In this document: positions 52,061-61,907 of the stretch, piece after piece
How positions within the stretch are numbered: the first letter of the stretch is position 1
Layout: each line of letters starts with the position of its first letter
Source: an uncultured Christensenellaceae bacterium
GTDB taxonomy: Bacteria > Bacillota > Clostridia > Christensenellales > CAG-314
Length of the DNA stretch: 64,000 nucleotides
Direction of reading: 5' to 3'
Assembly: GCA_910586905.1 (NCBI GenBank)
Contig: CAJUIV010000004.1
Span: 1-64,000, forward strand
Notes under the pieces: generated by a model
What the model was told of the DNA's origin: nothing
What the model saw: only the letters and a program-made list of their open reading frames with translations
The model's database searches: none
Program-made: the position numbers and the translations under genes

Positions 52061-53776
52061 ATGAAAAAATTTATTTCATTGACCAAATTGCTGTTTGTAC
52101 AGCAATACAGAGTAAAGCCTACCGAGAGCAAAAAACGCCGCGGAGGAACGATTGCCACTTATATAATTCTTGCCGTATGCTTTGCGCCTATGCTTGTAAT
52201 GATTGCGATAGCGATGTTCGGATTGGGCAAACTTTCGCAGGGGCTGGAAGAGGGCGGAGCGGGAGTATGCGCTATGCTTATATTTATGAGTCAAGGCGCA
52301 GTGCTATTGTTCGGTATTCCCACGCTTATATCCAACGTATTTACGGTTAAAGACGCCGATAAGCTTTTGTTTTTACCGATACGGTCGTCAACCGTATTTA
52401 CCGCAAAACTTACCGTCGCGTATTTAAACGAAGTGATAACGACTGCGGTAATGCTGGTGTTTATGCTTTTGCCTTTCGGAATCGGTTATTCCGCGCCGGT
52501 AGGATATTACTTATTGCTACTATTGGGATTGTTTTTAATACCGTTGCTGCCTATGCTGATAGGAAGCATCATAGCTATACCTTTATCGGCATTGATTACC
52601 AAAGTAGGAAAAAACGGCGTAGTAAAAACGATTTTGCAAACAGTAATGTTTTTTCTTATTATGGCCGTGTATTTGTTTGTAATGTACGAACTGGGATTTA
52701 TGGACGGTTCTGTCGAGGAAGATTCAACCGATATAGCGCAAATATTATTGGATAAACTTCAAAGCGTAAGCGTTATGGTAAAGTACGTACACTCTAACTA
52801 TACGTTTGCAAACGCAATGCTTGCAACTACTTTTACGGTCTTTATCGTTAATTTGCTTATAGCTATTGCCGAAAACGTATTGTTGCTCGGTTTGGTTATT
52901 GCAATGGCTTTACCGTTTTATCATTGGATGCTGACAAAGTCCGTAGAAGGGGGAGGCAGCCGTCGCAGAAAAACGGCAAAGTCCAATCTGCAAGTTAAAA
53001 ATCAAGGCGTAGTAAAGGAACTTATATTTACAGACCTAAAACGCATAACGCGTGAAAGTCAAATAGGCTTTCAATCGATTTTAAGTTTGATAATGTTGCC
53101 GGTTATGGTTGTTATTTTTTATCTTGCTTTCGGTATGTCTGCAGGAGAAGAAGGCAAGCTTATCGACGTATTGAAACAATTTGAACTGTATCAAATCATA
53201 GCTCCGCTGATATTCGTAACTTATATGTCGATGCTCGGGATTACCAGTAACATTTTCGGACTGTATCCTATATCGCGTGAAAATAAGTCGATATACTTAG
53301 TAAAAAGTCTGCCGGTATCGTTTAACAAGTATTTGTTATCGAAAGTTATTTTGGCAACTGCGGTTATGCTTATTTCGGACTTTTTAACTTGTCTGCTGAT
53401 AGTGATTTTATTCGGTGTGAAGTGGTATTACGGTTTGGCAATGCTGTGTGTTATGGCTATGCTGAGCTTCGGCGGAATGTGTATAACGACTCTTGTTGAC
53501 CTCAAAAGTCCCAAACTCGGTTGGACGAATTTCAATCAAAGTTTAAAAAATGCTAAAAACAGTTGGATCGGTTTGCTTATAGGTTTGGTAACGTCGCTTA
53601 TCGTCGGAATTGTAGGAGGACTGTTTGTTATACTGTGGTATTTTACAAAGAGCGGATGGTACGTATTGCTGATTATGTGGTTGGCTATTATAGGAGTTTG
53701 CGTAGCTTTTGCGTTTGTATGCTACAAAATAATGACTAAAAACGCTCAAAAATATTTTGAAGCTATAGAGCCATAA
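52061..53776 (+). CDS. ABC-2-type transporter permease
   Basis: A 571-residue membrane protein with about twelve hydrophobic helices in two blocks, separated near residue 300 by a basic stretch (GGGSRRRKTAK). It resembles the large permeases paired with NatA-like ATPases. ATG at 52061 has AGGTG five bases before it; an in-frame start at 52040 overlaps the ATPase gene and lacks a site. The substrate is unknown. tyrS follows 27 bases later. Confidence 0.85.
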   Translation: MKKFISLTKLLFVQQYRVKPTESKKRRGGTIATYIILAVCFAPMLVMIAIAMFGLGKLSQGLEEGGAGVCAMLIFMSQGAVLLFGIPTLISNVFTVKDADKLLFLPIRSSTVFTAKLTVAYLNEVITTAVMLVFMLLPFGIGYSAPVGYYLLLLLGLFLIPLLPMLIGSIIAIPLSALITKVGKNGVVKTILQTVMFFLIMAVYLFVMYELGFMDGSVEEDSTDIAQILLDKLQSVSVMVKYVHSNYTFANAMLATTFTVFIVNLLIAIAENVLLLGLVIAMALPFYHWMLTKSVEGGGSRRRKTAKSNLQVKNQGVVKELIFTDLKRITRESQIGFQSILSLIMLPVMVVIFYLAFGMSAGEEGKLIDVLKQFELYQIIAPLIFVTYMSMLGITSNIFGLYPISRENKSIYLVKSLPVSFNKYLLSKVILATAVMLISDFLTCLLIVILFGVKWYYGLAMLCVMAMLSFGGMCITTLVDLKSPKLGWTNFNQSLKNAKNSWIGLLIGLVTSLIVGIVGGLFVILWYFTKSGWYVLLIMWLAIIGVCVAFAFVCYKIMTKNAQKYFEAIEP

Positions 53777-53803
53777 TAAAAAACGATTTACAGGAGAAAT
53801 TAT

Positions 53804-55009
53804 ATGAAAAACGTTTTGGACGTTCTCAGGGAACGCGGATATGTTAAACAAGTGGTGTTTGAAGACGAATTGTACGAATTGTTAGGAAAGGAATCCGTAA
53901 CGTTTTATACGGGATACGACCCTACGGCGGACAGTTTGCACGTCGGGCATTTTGTAACGCTAATGGCTATGGCGCATATGCAAAGAGCGGGACACCGTCC
54001 TATTGCGCTTATAGGCGGCGGTACGGCTATGGTCGGCGATCCCAGCGGAAGAACCGATATGCGCAGCATGATGACAAAGGAAACGATTTTGCATAACGTC
54101 GAATGTTTTAAAAAGCAAATGTCGCGTTTTATCGATTTCGGCGAGGGCAAAGCGATGATTGTCAATAACGCCGATTGGCTGTATGACCTTAACTACATAG
54201 ATTTTTTACGCGACGTAGGCGCGTGTTTTTCCGTAAATCAAATGTTGACGGCAGAGTGCTTTAAGCAGCGGCTGGAGCGCGGACTTAGCTTTTTGGAATT
54301 TAATTACATGCTTATGCAAGGTTACGACTTTTTGGAATTGAACAAACGTTATAACTGTGTATTGCAGGCCGGCGGCGACGACCAGTGGAGCAATATGCTT
54401 GCCGGAGCGGATTTAATACGTCGTAAGGTAGGCAAAAAAGCGTACGCGCTGACGTTTTCGCTGTTAACTACGTCCGAAGGTAAGAAAATGGGTAAAACGG
54501 CAAAGGGCGCTGTGTGGCTTGACGCGGAGAAGACGTCGCCTTTCGACTTCTTTCAATACTGGCGCAACGTCGAAGACGACCGTGTTGCAACTTGTATGAA
54601 ACTTTTGACTTTTATGGAACTGGATGAAATAGCCGAACTTACCGCTTACAAAGACGAGCGTATGAACGCCGCTAAAGAGCGCTTGGCGTACGAGGTTACG
54701 GCTATAGTCCACGGAAAAGATACTGCCGACCGAGTTTTAAAGGAAGTAAAGGCGTCGTTCAGTTTAGACGTTGACAATATGCCTACGGTTGAAATAGCTT
54801 CTCCTATCGGCATTATCGACGTTTTGGTAAAAAGCGGACAGTGTAAGTCTAACGGCGAAGCTCGCCGTCTGATAGAAGGGGGCGGCGTATCCGTTAACGA
54901 AACTAAGATAACCGATTACGCTTGGACTTTGCCGGAAGAAATAACGTCGAAAGGCGAATTTGTATTGCACAAAGGAAAAAAGGTGCATCTGAGAATTGTA
55001 ATTAAATAG
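53804..55009 (+). CDS. tyrS: Tyrosyl-tRNA synthetase
   Basis: Charges tRNA-Tyr. The 401-residue class I enzyme has the HIGH motif as HVGH (46-49), the KMSKS motif as KMGKT (228-232), and a C-terminal S4 RNA-binding domain (GEARRLIEGGGVSVN). CAGGAG lies seven bases before the ATG. Unlike valS, no T-box leader precedes it; it follows the ABC permease directly. Confidence 0.97.
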   Translation: MKNVLDVLRERGYVKQVVFEDELYELLGKESVTFYTGYDPTADSLHVGHFVTLMAMAHMQRAGHRPIALIGGGTAMVGDPSGRTDMRSMMTKETILHNVECFKKQMSRFIDFGEGKAMIVNNADWLYDLNYIDFLRDVGACFSVNQMLTAECFKQRLERGLSFLEFNYMLMQGYDFLELNKRYNCVLQAGGDDQWSNMLAGADLIRRKVGKKAYALTFSLLTTSEGKKMGKTAKGAVWLDAEKTSPFDFFQYWRNVEDDRVATCMKLLTFMELDEIAELTAYKDERMNAAKERLAYEVTAIVHGKDTADRVLKEVKASFSLDVDNMPTVEIASPIGIIDVLVKSGQCKSNGEARRLIEGGGVSVNETKITDYAWTLPEEITSKGEFVLHKGKKVHLRIVIK

Positions 55010-55088
55010 ACGTTAAGATACGAAATCGGAATTTTGGAGATAATGCGCGGTATCGATAGTTGCAGGTATAACAACCGTAATATTTTCT

Positions 55089-55493
55089 TTGGCTATCCAA
55101 ATTTTAGGAGTAGTACTTACTCTAAATAAAAATGGATTTTGGTTTTTAATTGCCTTCGGAGTAATGCTTTTATTGCTGTCGGTTGCGTTTTTGGTAAGCG
55201 CGTTTCGTATAGTAATTATATCCGAAGAAGGTATCGAACTTAAATTAGGTAAAAAGCGGCTTGTCTTTATAAACTGGCGTAACGTAACCGATATAAAAGC
55301 TACTGGTTTTACAATAGGCTATTTGACTTTTTTTGAAAACGATAAGCAAATAGACGTAATACTCGTTGCCAAAACGTTCGGTGCGGTGATGGAGATTTGC
55401 TCTGACGGTAATTTAAAACATCGTATAGAAAGTTTACCCGGATTGGATGAATTGAAGAAACGTTATTACAGAAATAAAACCGACGATAATTGA
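55089..55493 (+). CDS. Small membrane protein with soluble C-terminal domain, start uncertain
   Basis: As written from a TTG at 55089 the protein has 134 residues with hydrophobic segments at the start and at about 17-40, then a soluble domain (IVIISEEGIELKLGKKRLVF and IESLPGLDELKKRYY) that resembles a PH-like fold. No ribosome site precedes the TTG. The same frame upstream to 55044 would add a hydrophobic stretch (AVSIVAGITTVIFSLA), but without a normal start. An ATG with GGAG just upstream at 55043 is one frame off. The true start or a small frameshift cannot be decided from sequence. Confidence 0.55.
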   Translation: MAIQILGVVLTLNKNGFWFLIAFGVMLLLLSVAFLVSAFRIVIISEEGIELKLGKKRLVFINWRNVTDIKATGFTIGYLTFFENDKQIDVILVAKTFGAVMEICSDGNLKHRIESLPGLDELKKRYYRNKTDDN

Positions 55494-55523
55494 TGCTGTA
55501 ATAAACAAATATTTATATTGGTG

Positions 55524-56153
55524 ATGAAAGAATACGTAACAATCGGAAAATCCGAAACGGTAATTGAAAACGTAATAGAGAAGTCGCGTTTTATCGCGTC
55601 TGCAATGCACGTAGAAACGGCGGAACAGGCGCTCAACTTCGTTAACTCCAAAAAGAAACAGTACTACGACGCTACGCATAATTGTTACGCGTACGTTGCC
55701 GGAGACAAAGCTAAATTCAGCGACGATGGCGAGCCGCAGGGAACCGCCGGAATGCCGATATACGAGTGTATAAAAGGTAAATCGCTCGATTACGTTTGCG
55801 TCGTAGTTACCAGATATTTCGGAGGCGTAAAACTTGGGGCGGGAGGCCTTGTGAGGGCGTACGGCGGCGCATGCGCCGACGTTTTGAATTCTGCGGATAA
55901 AGTATCGATGCGTTTGTGCCGCCTTGCGGAAATAACGATAGAGTATTCTCAGCTTAAAACGGTTCGCAGAGCTTTGCAGTCAGTCGCTAAAGAACAGTCT
56001 GTTTCCTATTCCGATAAAGTAACGTTGCATTATTTGATTTTAGATGAATTATCAAGTACTATTACAGACATAATATCGCAGAATACGCTTGGAAAAGGGC
56101 AAATTGAATTTTTGGATAAAGTATTGGCGGTATACGACAAGGCAGGAGTTTGA
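55524..56153 (+). CDS. YigZ/IMPACT-family protein
   Basis: A 209-residue protein with the UPF0029 domain: KSRFIASAMHV near residues 20-30, DDGEPQGTAGMPIYE near 70-84 and VVTRYFGGVKLGAGGLVRAYGGA near 92-114. Bacterial YigZ proteins are proposed to act in translation quality or stress, but the role is unsettled. ATG at 55524 is chosen; a TTG and GTG lie just before it. The coding sequence contains copy 3 of the 20-base motif (56057-56076) near its C-terminus. Confidence 0.9.
   Translation: MKEYVTIGKSETVIENVIEKSRFIASAMHVETAEQALNFVNSKKKQYYDATHNCYAYVAGDKAKFSDDGEPQGTAGMPIYECIKGKSLDYVCVVVTRYFGGVKLGAGGLVRAYGGACADVLNSADKVSMRLCRLAEITIEYSQLKTVRRALQSVAKEQSVSYSDKVTLHYLILDELSSTITDIISQNTLGKGQIEFLDKVLAVYDKAGV
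56057..56076 (+). repeat. 20-base recurrent motif, copy 3
   Basis: TACTATTACAGACATAATAT, identical to the copy at 46320, but here inside the yigZ-family gene, where it codes for STITDI. Confidence 0.8.
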
Positions 56154-56203
56154 GTGTCTAAAGAACCGAACGATAAATTTTAATACGACTGAGATTGTTC
56201 TGA

Positions 56204-56413
56204 TTGTACGACGGCGAATTGAACGGAAAAACGTTCTTATACAAAAAGTTTATAACCGAATGTAATAACGATCACGAACGCCGCGCTTTTTGTTTTTGTA
56301 AAATAACTGATTCGGATATTCCGGATGCCGATAAATACGGACAGTGCGCAACGGAAATCGTACGGCAGCACACGTCCGGTTTACGTTTTGAAACCAACGG
56401 TGAAAAGGTATAA
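56204..56413 (+). pseudogene. Decayed small gene with Cys/His motif
   Basis: The frame encodes YDGELNGKTFLYKKF, then NNDHERRAFCFCKI and DADKYGQCATE. From memory this resembles small Firmicutes proteins with the order DNDHEHC.FC...I and YGYCT, but two expected His/Cys positions are Arg and the C-terminal Cys-rich part is missing. No ribosome site precedes it. I read it as a degenerate gene. Confidence 0.5.
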
Positions 56414-56420
56414 AGAAGAG

Positions 56421-56631
56421 ATGCGAGTACGTCAGTATAAATTCGGATATCTTCGGTTTGACCGGATTCGAAGAACAGCGTGAAATAATAGACGAATATG
56501 CGCAAAGAGGTTTCCCTTACGGCGGATTTATTCCTACGGCGAAAACGCTGTGCGGTAAACCTGTAAAAATCGATTTAATATTCGAAACAGACGCCAACGC
56601 GTTGCCGATAGAAGAAGACGAAATCGTATGA
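56421..56631 (+). pseudogene. Decayed DUF4177-like gene with a frameshift at codon 2
   Basis: After an ATG at 56421 a single extra base (56424) shifts the frame. Skipping it gives EYVSINSDIFGLTGFEEQ and YAQRGFPYGGFIPT followed by IDLIFET, ending at 56631. The layout resembles small DUF4177-type proteins. Without the shift the ATG frame stops after about 20 codons, so the gene is broken as sequenced. Confidence 0.5.
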
Positions 56632-56676
56632 CGAAAACTCGACGTTAATATGTCGATTCTTACGGAGAAAAAGAAA

Positions 56677-57318
56677 ATGTCTAAAACAGAATTGAAAGGC
56701 GCTGCTTTGCTTGCGCCGCTGCCGGTAGTAATGGTATCGGCAGGTGATTTCGATAATGCGAATATAATAACGGTTGCTTGGACGGGCATAGTGTGTTCCG
56801 CGCCTCCTCGCGTGTATATTTCGGTAAGGAGGGATAGGTATTCTTACGGCTTGCTGAAAAAATCGGGTGAATTCGTTATCAATTTTACGTCCGAAAGTTT
56901 ATTGCCGGCCTGCGACTATTGCGGAATAAGAAGCGGACGCGAAATTGATAAATTTTCCGAAATGAAGTTTACCAAAGAGCGCGCTTCGCATACGTCTGCC
57001 GCGATGATAAAAGAGAGTCCGATAAATTTAGAGTGCAAAGTTTTCGACGTAATAGAACTCGGTTCTCACGATATGTTTCTTGCCGACGTTTTGGCTGTAC
57101 ACGTGGACGAAAGCATAATGACGGACGGCAAAATAGATTACAAAAAAGCCAAATTAGTTAATTATCAGCACGGCGATTATTATTCGACGGGACGTCAGCT
57201 CGGGCGTTTCGGCTTCGCCGCTCAACGTAAGTTTATCGTTAAATACGGTAAAGGTTTGGACGTTGACGTGTCGCAAGTACGCGATTTAACCAAACGTAAG
57301 CCATTACGTAAACAATAG
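56677..57318 (+). CDS. Flavin reductase-like FMN-binding protein
   Basis: A 213-residue split-barrel flavoprotein of the flavin reductase family. It has PLPVVMVSAGDFDNANIITVAWTG near the start, SAPPRVYISVRRDRYS, then FVINFTSE. The partner or substrate is unknown. ATG at 56677 has ACGGAG upstream; an in-frame ATG at 56650 lacks a site. pcrA begins some 90 bases after its end. Confidence 0.88.
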   Translation: MSKTELKGAALLAPLPVVMVSAGDFDNANIITVAWTGIVCSAPPRVYISVRRDRYSYGLLKKSGEFVINFTSESLLPACDYCGIRSGREIDKFSEMKFTKERASHTSAAMIKESPINLECKVFDVIELGSHDMFLADVLAVHVDESIMTDGKIDYKKAKLVNYQHGDYYSTGRQLGRFGFAAQRKFIVKYGKGLDVDVSQVRDLTKRKPLRKQ

Positions 57319-57405
57319 CGTGCTGTCAGAAAGATAAGTTCACTAAATTACGCATAGTTTATGCGCGTACCGAAGCTTTACGCCGGCGCGTTGTCGGAGA
57401 AATCT

Positions 57406-59628
57406 ATGAATTTACAAAAACTTAACGACGCTCAGCTTAAAGCCGTAACGGCTCCTCTTGCTCCCACGCTGGTGCTTGCAGGAGCGGGTTCCGGCAAAAC
57501 GCGGGTGCTTACAAACAGAATACTTTATCTCGTGTCCGAATGCGGAGTAAGTCCTTCGGAAATTTTAGCGATAACTTTTACTAACAAAGCCGCTAACGAA
57601 ATGAAACGCCGTCTGTACGAGTTTAACTGTAACGCGTCTAGGATGCAGGTTTCGACGATACACTCGTTTTGCGCAAAAGTATTAAGGAGCGAAGCCGCGG
57701 CGTTAAACCGCAGCGGCACTTTTTCCATTTACACCGAAGAAGAAAAAAAGAGCGTTTTAAAAAAGATAGTTAAAGACGTGTACGGCGACAGCGATTCTAA
57801 AATAGTAGACGGATTTTGCGATAGTATTTCGGATATAAAGAACCGCGCTCCGGAACTTTTGGACGGAGATTTGGCTCAAGCCGTATCCGACGACTATTTT
57901 AGAGAGGAATTGGATAAACTTCAAAACGTTACTTTGGGCGACGGAGGCGATTCGGAATTACTTAGAGTTATAAACGAGTACAGCGAAAAGATGTGTCAAA
58001 ACAACGCGATGGATTTTGACGATTTGCTGTACTATACGCATAAATTATTTTCTAAGTTTCCCGATATTCTCGAAAAATACCGCGATATTTATAGGTATAT
58101 TTTAATCGACGAGTTTCAGGATACTAATAAAGTGCAGTATCAAATATTTAAAATGCTCGGCGAAAAATACCGTAATATTTTCGTTGTCGGCGACGACGAC
58201 CAGTCGATTTACAGTTGGCGCGGAGCGGAATCGTATAATTTAAAGAAATTTCAAACCGATTTTCCCGATTGCAACGTTTGTTTGCTCGAACAGAATTACC
58301 GTTCTACAAAAAGAATCTTAGATACTGCCAACGCGCTTATAGCGCCTAATTCAAACCGTTTTCCCAAAGTGCTTTGGACGGAAAACGAAGACGGAGTAAA
58401 AGCGCAGCTATTCAGCGCGTACAACGAGCAGGACGAAGCGTACTTTGTTTGCGGACAAATTAAAAATTTGATGTCTATAAATCCTAAATACCGTTTCGGC
58501 GATTTTGCGGTGTTAATGCGCGTTAACGCTTTATCACGCAGTTTCGAGCAACAGTTTAAACGAGAGCGTTTGCCTTTTAAAGTGTTCGGCGGATTTAAGT
58601 TTTTCGAGCGCAAAGAAATAAAGGACGTATTGTCTTATATGCGCATTATACACAATAAGTACGATTCTGAAGCGTTTATAAGGGCGTTAAACACGCCTAC
58701 GCGCCGAGGAATAGGCGATGCGACCGTAAACAAACTTCGGGATTTATCCGCCGAATACGGTATCCCGATGCTCGAAGTTATATCTGACGAGCGTAATTTA
58801 GACAGTTTGTCTCCGTCGTTGCGCGCTAAGCTTTACGGTTTTTATCAGGATATAGAAGGACTGCAAAATCTGGCTCGCCTGCCAATAAACGAATTCGTAC
58901 ATAAGCTTTTGGATATAATGCAATTCAGACAAGTTTATATCGATGCCGGCGAGGACGAACGCGCGGCTAATATTGACGAATTCGAAGCTTCTGTTATCGA
59001 GTTTCAGCAAGCCAATCCGCAGTCGGATTTGCAGGATTATCTGGAAAACGTCAGCTTAGATAACGAGGCATCCGACGAAAACGACGGCGATTTTATAACG
59101 ATTGCCACTATACACGCCGTTAAAGGCTTGGAATATAAAGTCGTATTTATAGTAGGGTTAGAGGAAGGAGTATTTCCTTCCGGCAGAGCTGCTTATTCTT
59201 TTGAGGGTTTGCAGGAAGAGCGCAGGTTAATGTACGTGGCTGTAACCCGCGCCGAAAAAAGGCTGTACCTAACCAAGACCAATTCCCGATTTTTGTGGGG
59301 GCAATATAAAAACAGTTTTCCAAGTAAGTTTTATATCGAAACTCAAAAATTTCTTGCTCCGGAACGGCAAACGGCTTCCGAACGTCAGCTTTCCGACGAT
59401 AAATTTTTGGACAGTTTGATTAGTAAAGAATCTAGCCGCCCGGCGCCTAATCAAGGTAAGAGCAAAGGAGAAATTTTATCTTACAGAGTGGGTCAAGTGG
59501 TCGAACACGCGAGTTTCGGGCAGGGAATTATATTGAGAATCGGCGGCGAAATTGCCGACGTAGTATTTGAAACGTCCGGTAAAAAATCGTTGAATTTAAA
59601 ATTTGCGCCTTTAAAAATCGTAAAGTAA
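57406..59628 (+). CDS. pcrA: UvrD/PcrA-type DNA helicase
   Basis: A 3'-5' superfamily 1 helicase of 740 residues for repair and rolling-circle replication. Motifs: GAGSGKT (26-32), ILIDEFQDTN, VGDDDQSIYSWRGA, TIHAVKGLEYKVVF and LMYVAVTRA, all in order. The C-terminus carries a short conserved tail (VEHASFGQGIIL) that in PcrA binds RNA polymerase. ATG at 57406 has CGGAG seven bases upstream. The order pcrA-ligA is the usual Firmicutes context. Confidence 0.96.
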   Translation: MNLQKLNDAQLKAVTAPLAPTLVLAGAGSGKTRVLTNRILYLVSECGVSPSEILAITFTNKAANEMKRRLYEFNCNASRMQVSTIHSFCAKVLRSEAAALNRSGTFSIYTEEEKKSVLKKIVKDVYGDSDSKIVDGFCDSISDIKNRAPELLDGDLAQAVSDDYFREELDKLQNVTLGDGGDSELLRVINEYSEKMCQNNAMDFDDLLYYTHKLFSKFPDILEKYRDIYRYILIDEFQDTNKVQYQIFKMLGEKYRNIFVVGDDDQSIYSWRGAESYNLKKFQTDFPDCNVCLLEQNYRSTKRILDTANALIAPNSNRFPKVLWTENEDGVKAQLFSAYNEQDEAYFVCGQIKNLMSINPKYRFGDFAVLMRVNALSRSFEQQFKRERLPFKVFGGFKFFERKEIKDVLSYMRIIHNKYDSEAFIRALNTPTRRGIGDATVNKLRDLSAEYGIPMLEVISDERNLDSLSPSLRAKLYGFYQDIEGLQNLARLPINEFVHKLLDIMQFRQVYIDAGEDERAANIDEFEASVIEFQQANPQSDLQDYLENVSLDNEASDENDGDFITIATIHAVKGLEYKVVFIVGLEEGVFPSGRAAYSFEGLQEERRLMYVAVTRAEKRLYLTKTNSRFLWGQYKNSFPSKFYIETQKFLAPERQTASERQLSDDKFLDSLISKESSRPAPNQGKSKGEILSYRVGQVVEHASFGQGIILRIGGEIADVVFETSGKKSLNLKFAPLKIVK

Positions 59629-59823
59629 TTCCACAAAACGCATACCGGGTTTTATGCTTTGCCGAGCGCACGCAGATAAACCGTTATGCAGAAAGCTTAA
59701 GTAAATAATTTTTCGGATTATTTGAAAAGCGAGAATGGCGCGTTTAATCTTTAAACTGAAAGGGTGAAGGAATATGCGCGTAATTCGCAATACGGCGCAG
59801 TACTCGTTTAAGAGGTGTCTTGT

Positions 59824-61764
59824 ATGACAATGGAGCAAATTGTAAAGCAGCTTAATATTTGGGCGCACGAATATTACGTGTTGGACAATCCGTCCGTACC
59901 CGATACCGAGTACGACGCTTTGTATGATCAACTCGTTTTGCTGGAAAAACAAACGGGCGTAATCCTTCTCGATAGTCCTACCAGAAGAGTCGGAGGGGAA
60001 ACTCTCAAAAGTTTTGTGCAGCATCGTCATTTAAAACGTTTGTATAGTTTGGATAAAGCTCAAAGTTTTAAAGAATTGGAAGATTGGGTAACAAAAGTTC
60101 AAAAGGAACTAGGGGACGTAGATTTTACGGTAGAACTTAAGTACGACGGACTTACTATTAACGTTACCTACGATAACGGAAATTTTGTCGGCGCTTCTAC
60201 GAGAGGCAACGGAGTTGTGGGGGAAGACGTAACGGAGCAAGTAAAAACGATTCGCAGCGTGCCTTTAAAAATACCGTTTAAAGGCGTTTGCGAACTGCAA
60301 GGCGAGGGTATAATGCGCCTTACCGAACTGGAAAAATACAACTTAAAGCATCCCGACGAAAAATTGAAAAACGCTCGGAACGCCGCTGCCGGAGCAATAC
60401 GTAATTTGAATCCAAAAGTTACCGCGAAGCGTAATTTGGACGTTATATTTTACAGCAGCGGTTACGAAGACGGTATCGGGGCTGCTTCTCAGACCGAATT
60501 GGTAGACTTTTTGAAATCTTGCGGCATGCGTACCAATAACGTTTTTGAAAAAGTAAAATCTTTCGACGAAATAAAATGTATAATCGAAAGAATAGCGGAG
60601 GAACGAAGCGGTTACGATTTTCTTATAGACGGGGTTGTCGTTAAAGTTAACGATTTCGCTATGCGAGAAGAATTGGGCTATACTGATAAATTTCCAAAAT
60701 GGGCGATAGCTTTTAAATTCGACGCCGAACAGGTCGTAACCACTCTAAACGACGTTGTTTGGCAAGTAGGACGTACAGGTAAACTTACTCCGACGGCTGA
60801 ACTTGAAGCTGTGGAACTTTGCGGAGCTACTATCAAACGCGCTACGTTAAACAACTACGGCGATATCGAGCGTAAAGGCGTAAAGTGCGGCGGTTTGGTT
60901 TTTGTTCGCCGTAGTAACGACGTGATTCCGGAAGTATTGGGCGCTGCGGACGATGAGGGAGAAATAATTGTAAAGCCGACGGTTTGTCCTTCCTGCGGTT
61001 CCGTTTTACAGGAAGTCGGAGCGCACTTGTATTGCGTTAACGCGCAGCATTGCCGTCCGCAAATAGTGGCGAGACTAACGCATTATTCTTCCAAAAACGC
61101 TTGCGATATAGACGGAATAAAAGATAAAACCATAAGTTTGCTCGTCGATAAACTTAACGTCAATTCGGTTGCGGATTTGTATTCGTTAACGAAAGACGAA
61201 CTCGTCGCTTTAGACGGAATACAAGAAAAAAAAGCGCAAAATATAGTTAACGCAATAAGCGATAGCAAGGGCGTAGAACTGGATAAATTTATTTTCGCTT
61301 TGGGACTGGACAACGTCGGCGCGGTTACCGCCAAGGATTTAGCTACGCATTTCGGCAGTATAGAGGGATTGTCTAAAGCGACTCAGGAACAGTTGGTTAT
61401 GCTGGACGGTATCGGCGATATTGTCGCGGAGGGAATAGTACAGTTTTTTAACGAACCGCAAAATTTGGAAATTTTAGCGCGTTTAAAAGAAATCGGTATT
61501 GATCCTAAATACGAAAATAAACTGGCGCAAGGCGTTTTTGTCGGCAAAAAAGTCGTTTTGACGGGCAGTTTGGTTGATTATACTCGCAGTCAAGCTTCTA
61601 AACTTATTGAAGAACAGGGCGGCGAATTGTCTGCAACGGTAAGCAAATCCGTTAATTTGGTTATTGCCGGCGCAGAAGCGGGGTCTAAATTAGATAAAGC
61701 CCGCGCGTTAGGAATAGAAATTATCGACGAACTGCGCTTTAAAGAAATGTTGCAAAGTAAATAA
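59824..61764 (+). CDS. ligA: NAD-dependent DNA ligase
   Basis: Seals nicks in replication and repair. The 646-residue protein has an N-terminal Ia domain, the adenylated lysine in KYDG (Lys106), an OB fold, a zinc finger starting CPSC (388-391) with two further cysteines, helix-hairpin-helix repeats and a BRCT domain (about 570-646). AGAGGTG lies about eight bases before the ATG at 59824. It follows pcrA by 195 bases; that gap holds no gene. Confidence 0.97.
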   Translation: MTMEQIVKQLNIWAHEYYVLDNPSVPDTEYDALYDQLVLLEKQTGVILLDSPTRRVGGETLKSFVQHRHLKRLYSLDKAQSFKELEDWVTKVQKELGDVDFTVELKYDGLTINVTYDNGNFVGASTRGNGVVGEDVTEQVKTIRSVPLKIPFKGVCELQGEGIMRLTELEKYNLKHPDEKLKNARNAAAGAIRNLNPKVTAKRNLDVIFYSSGYEDGIGAASQTELVDFLKSCGMRTNNVFEKVKSFDEIKCIIERIAEERSGYDFLIDGVVVKVNDFAMREELGYTDKFPKWAIAFKFDAEQVVTTLNDVVWQVGRTGKLTPTAELEAVELCGATIKRATLNNYGDIERKGVKCGGLVFVRRSNDVIPEVLGAADDEGEIIVKPTVCPSCGSVLQEVGAHLYCVNAQHCRPQIVARLTHYSSKNACDIDGIKDKTISLLVDKLNVNSVADLYSLTKDELVALDGIQEKKAQNIVNAISDSKGVELDKFIFALGLDNVGAVTAKDLATHFGSIEGLSKATQEQLVMLDGIGDIVAEGIVQFFNEPQNLEILARLKEIGIDPKYENKLAQGVFVGKKVVLTGSLVDYTRSQASKLIEEQGGELSATVSKSVNLVIAGAEAGSKLDKARALGIEIIDELRFKEMLQSK

Positions 61765-61787
61765 TCCGTCAATTGCGTTAATTATGA

Positions 61788-61816
61788 TTGTAAAAATAGT
61801 AATTTTATGCTATTAT
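61788..61816 (+). promoter_or_regulatory. Promoter of the yicC-gmk-rpoZ-coaBC operon
   Basis: TTGTAA (61788-61793), 17 bases, TATTAT (61811-61816), with an extended -10 TG. A small hairpin AAACCG/CGGTTT lies in the leader. Confidence 0.75.
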
Positions 61817-61907
61817 TTATAATCAATCAAGTATTAAGTTTAAACCGCTAACGGTTTAGTCCCATTTTCAAGCGGGCAAGCGTTAATGTAAAACGTAAAG
61901 GTGCTTT

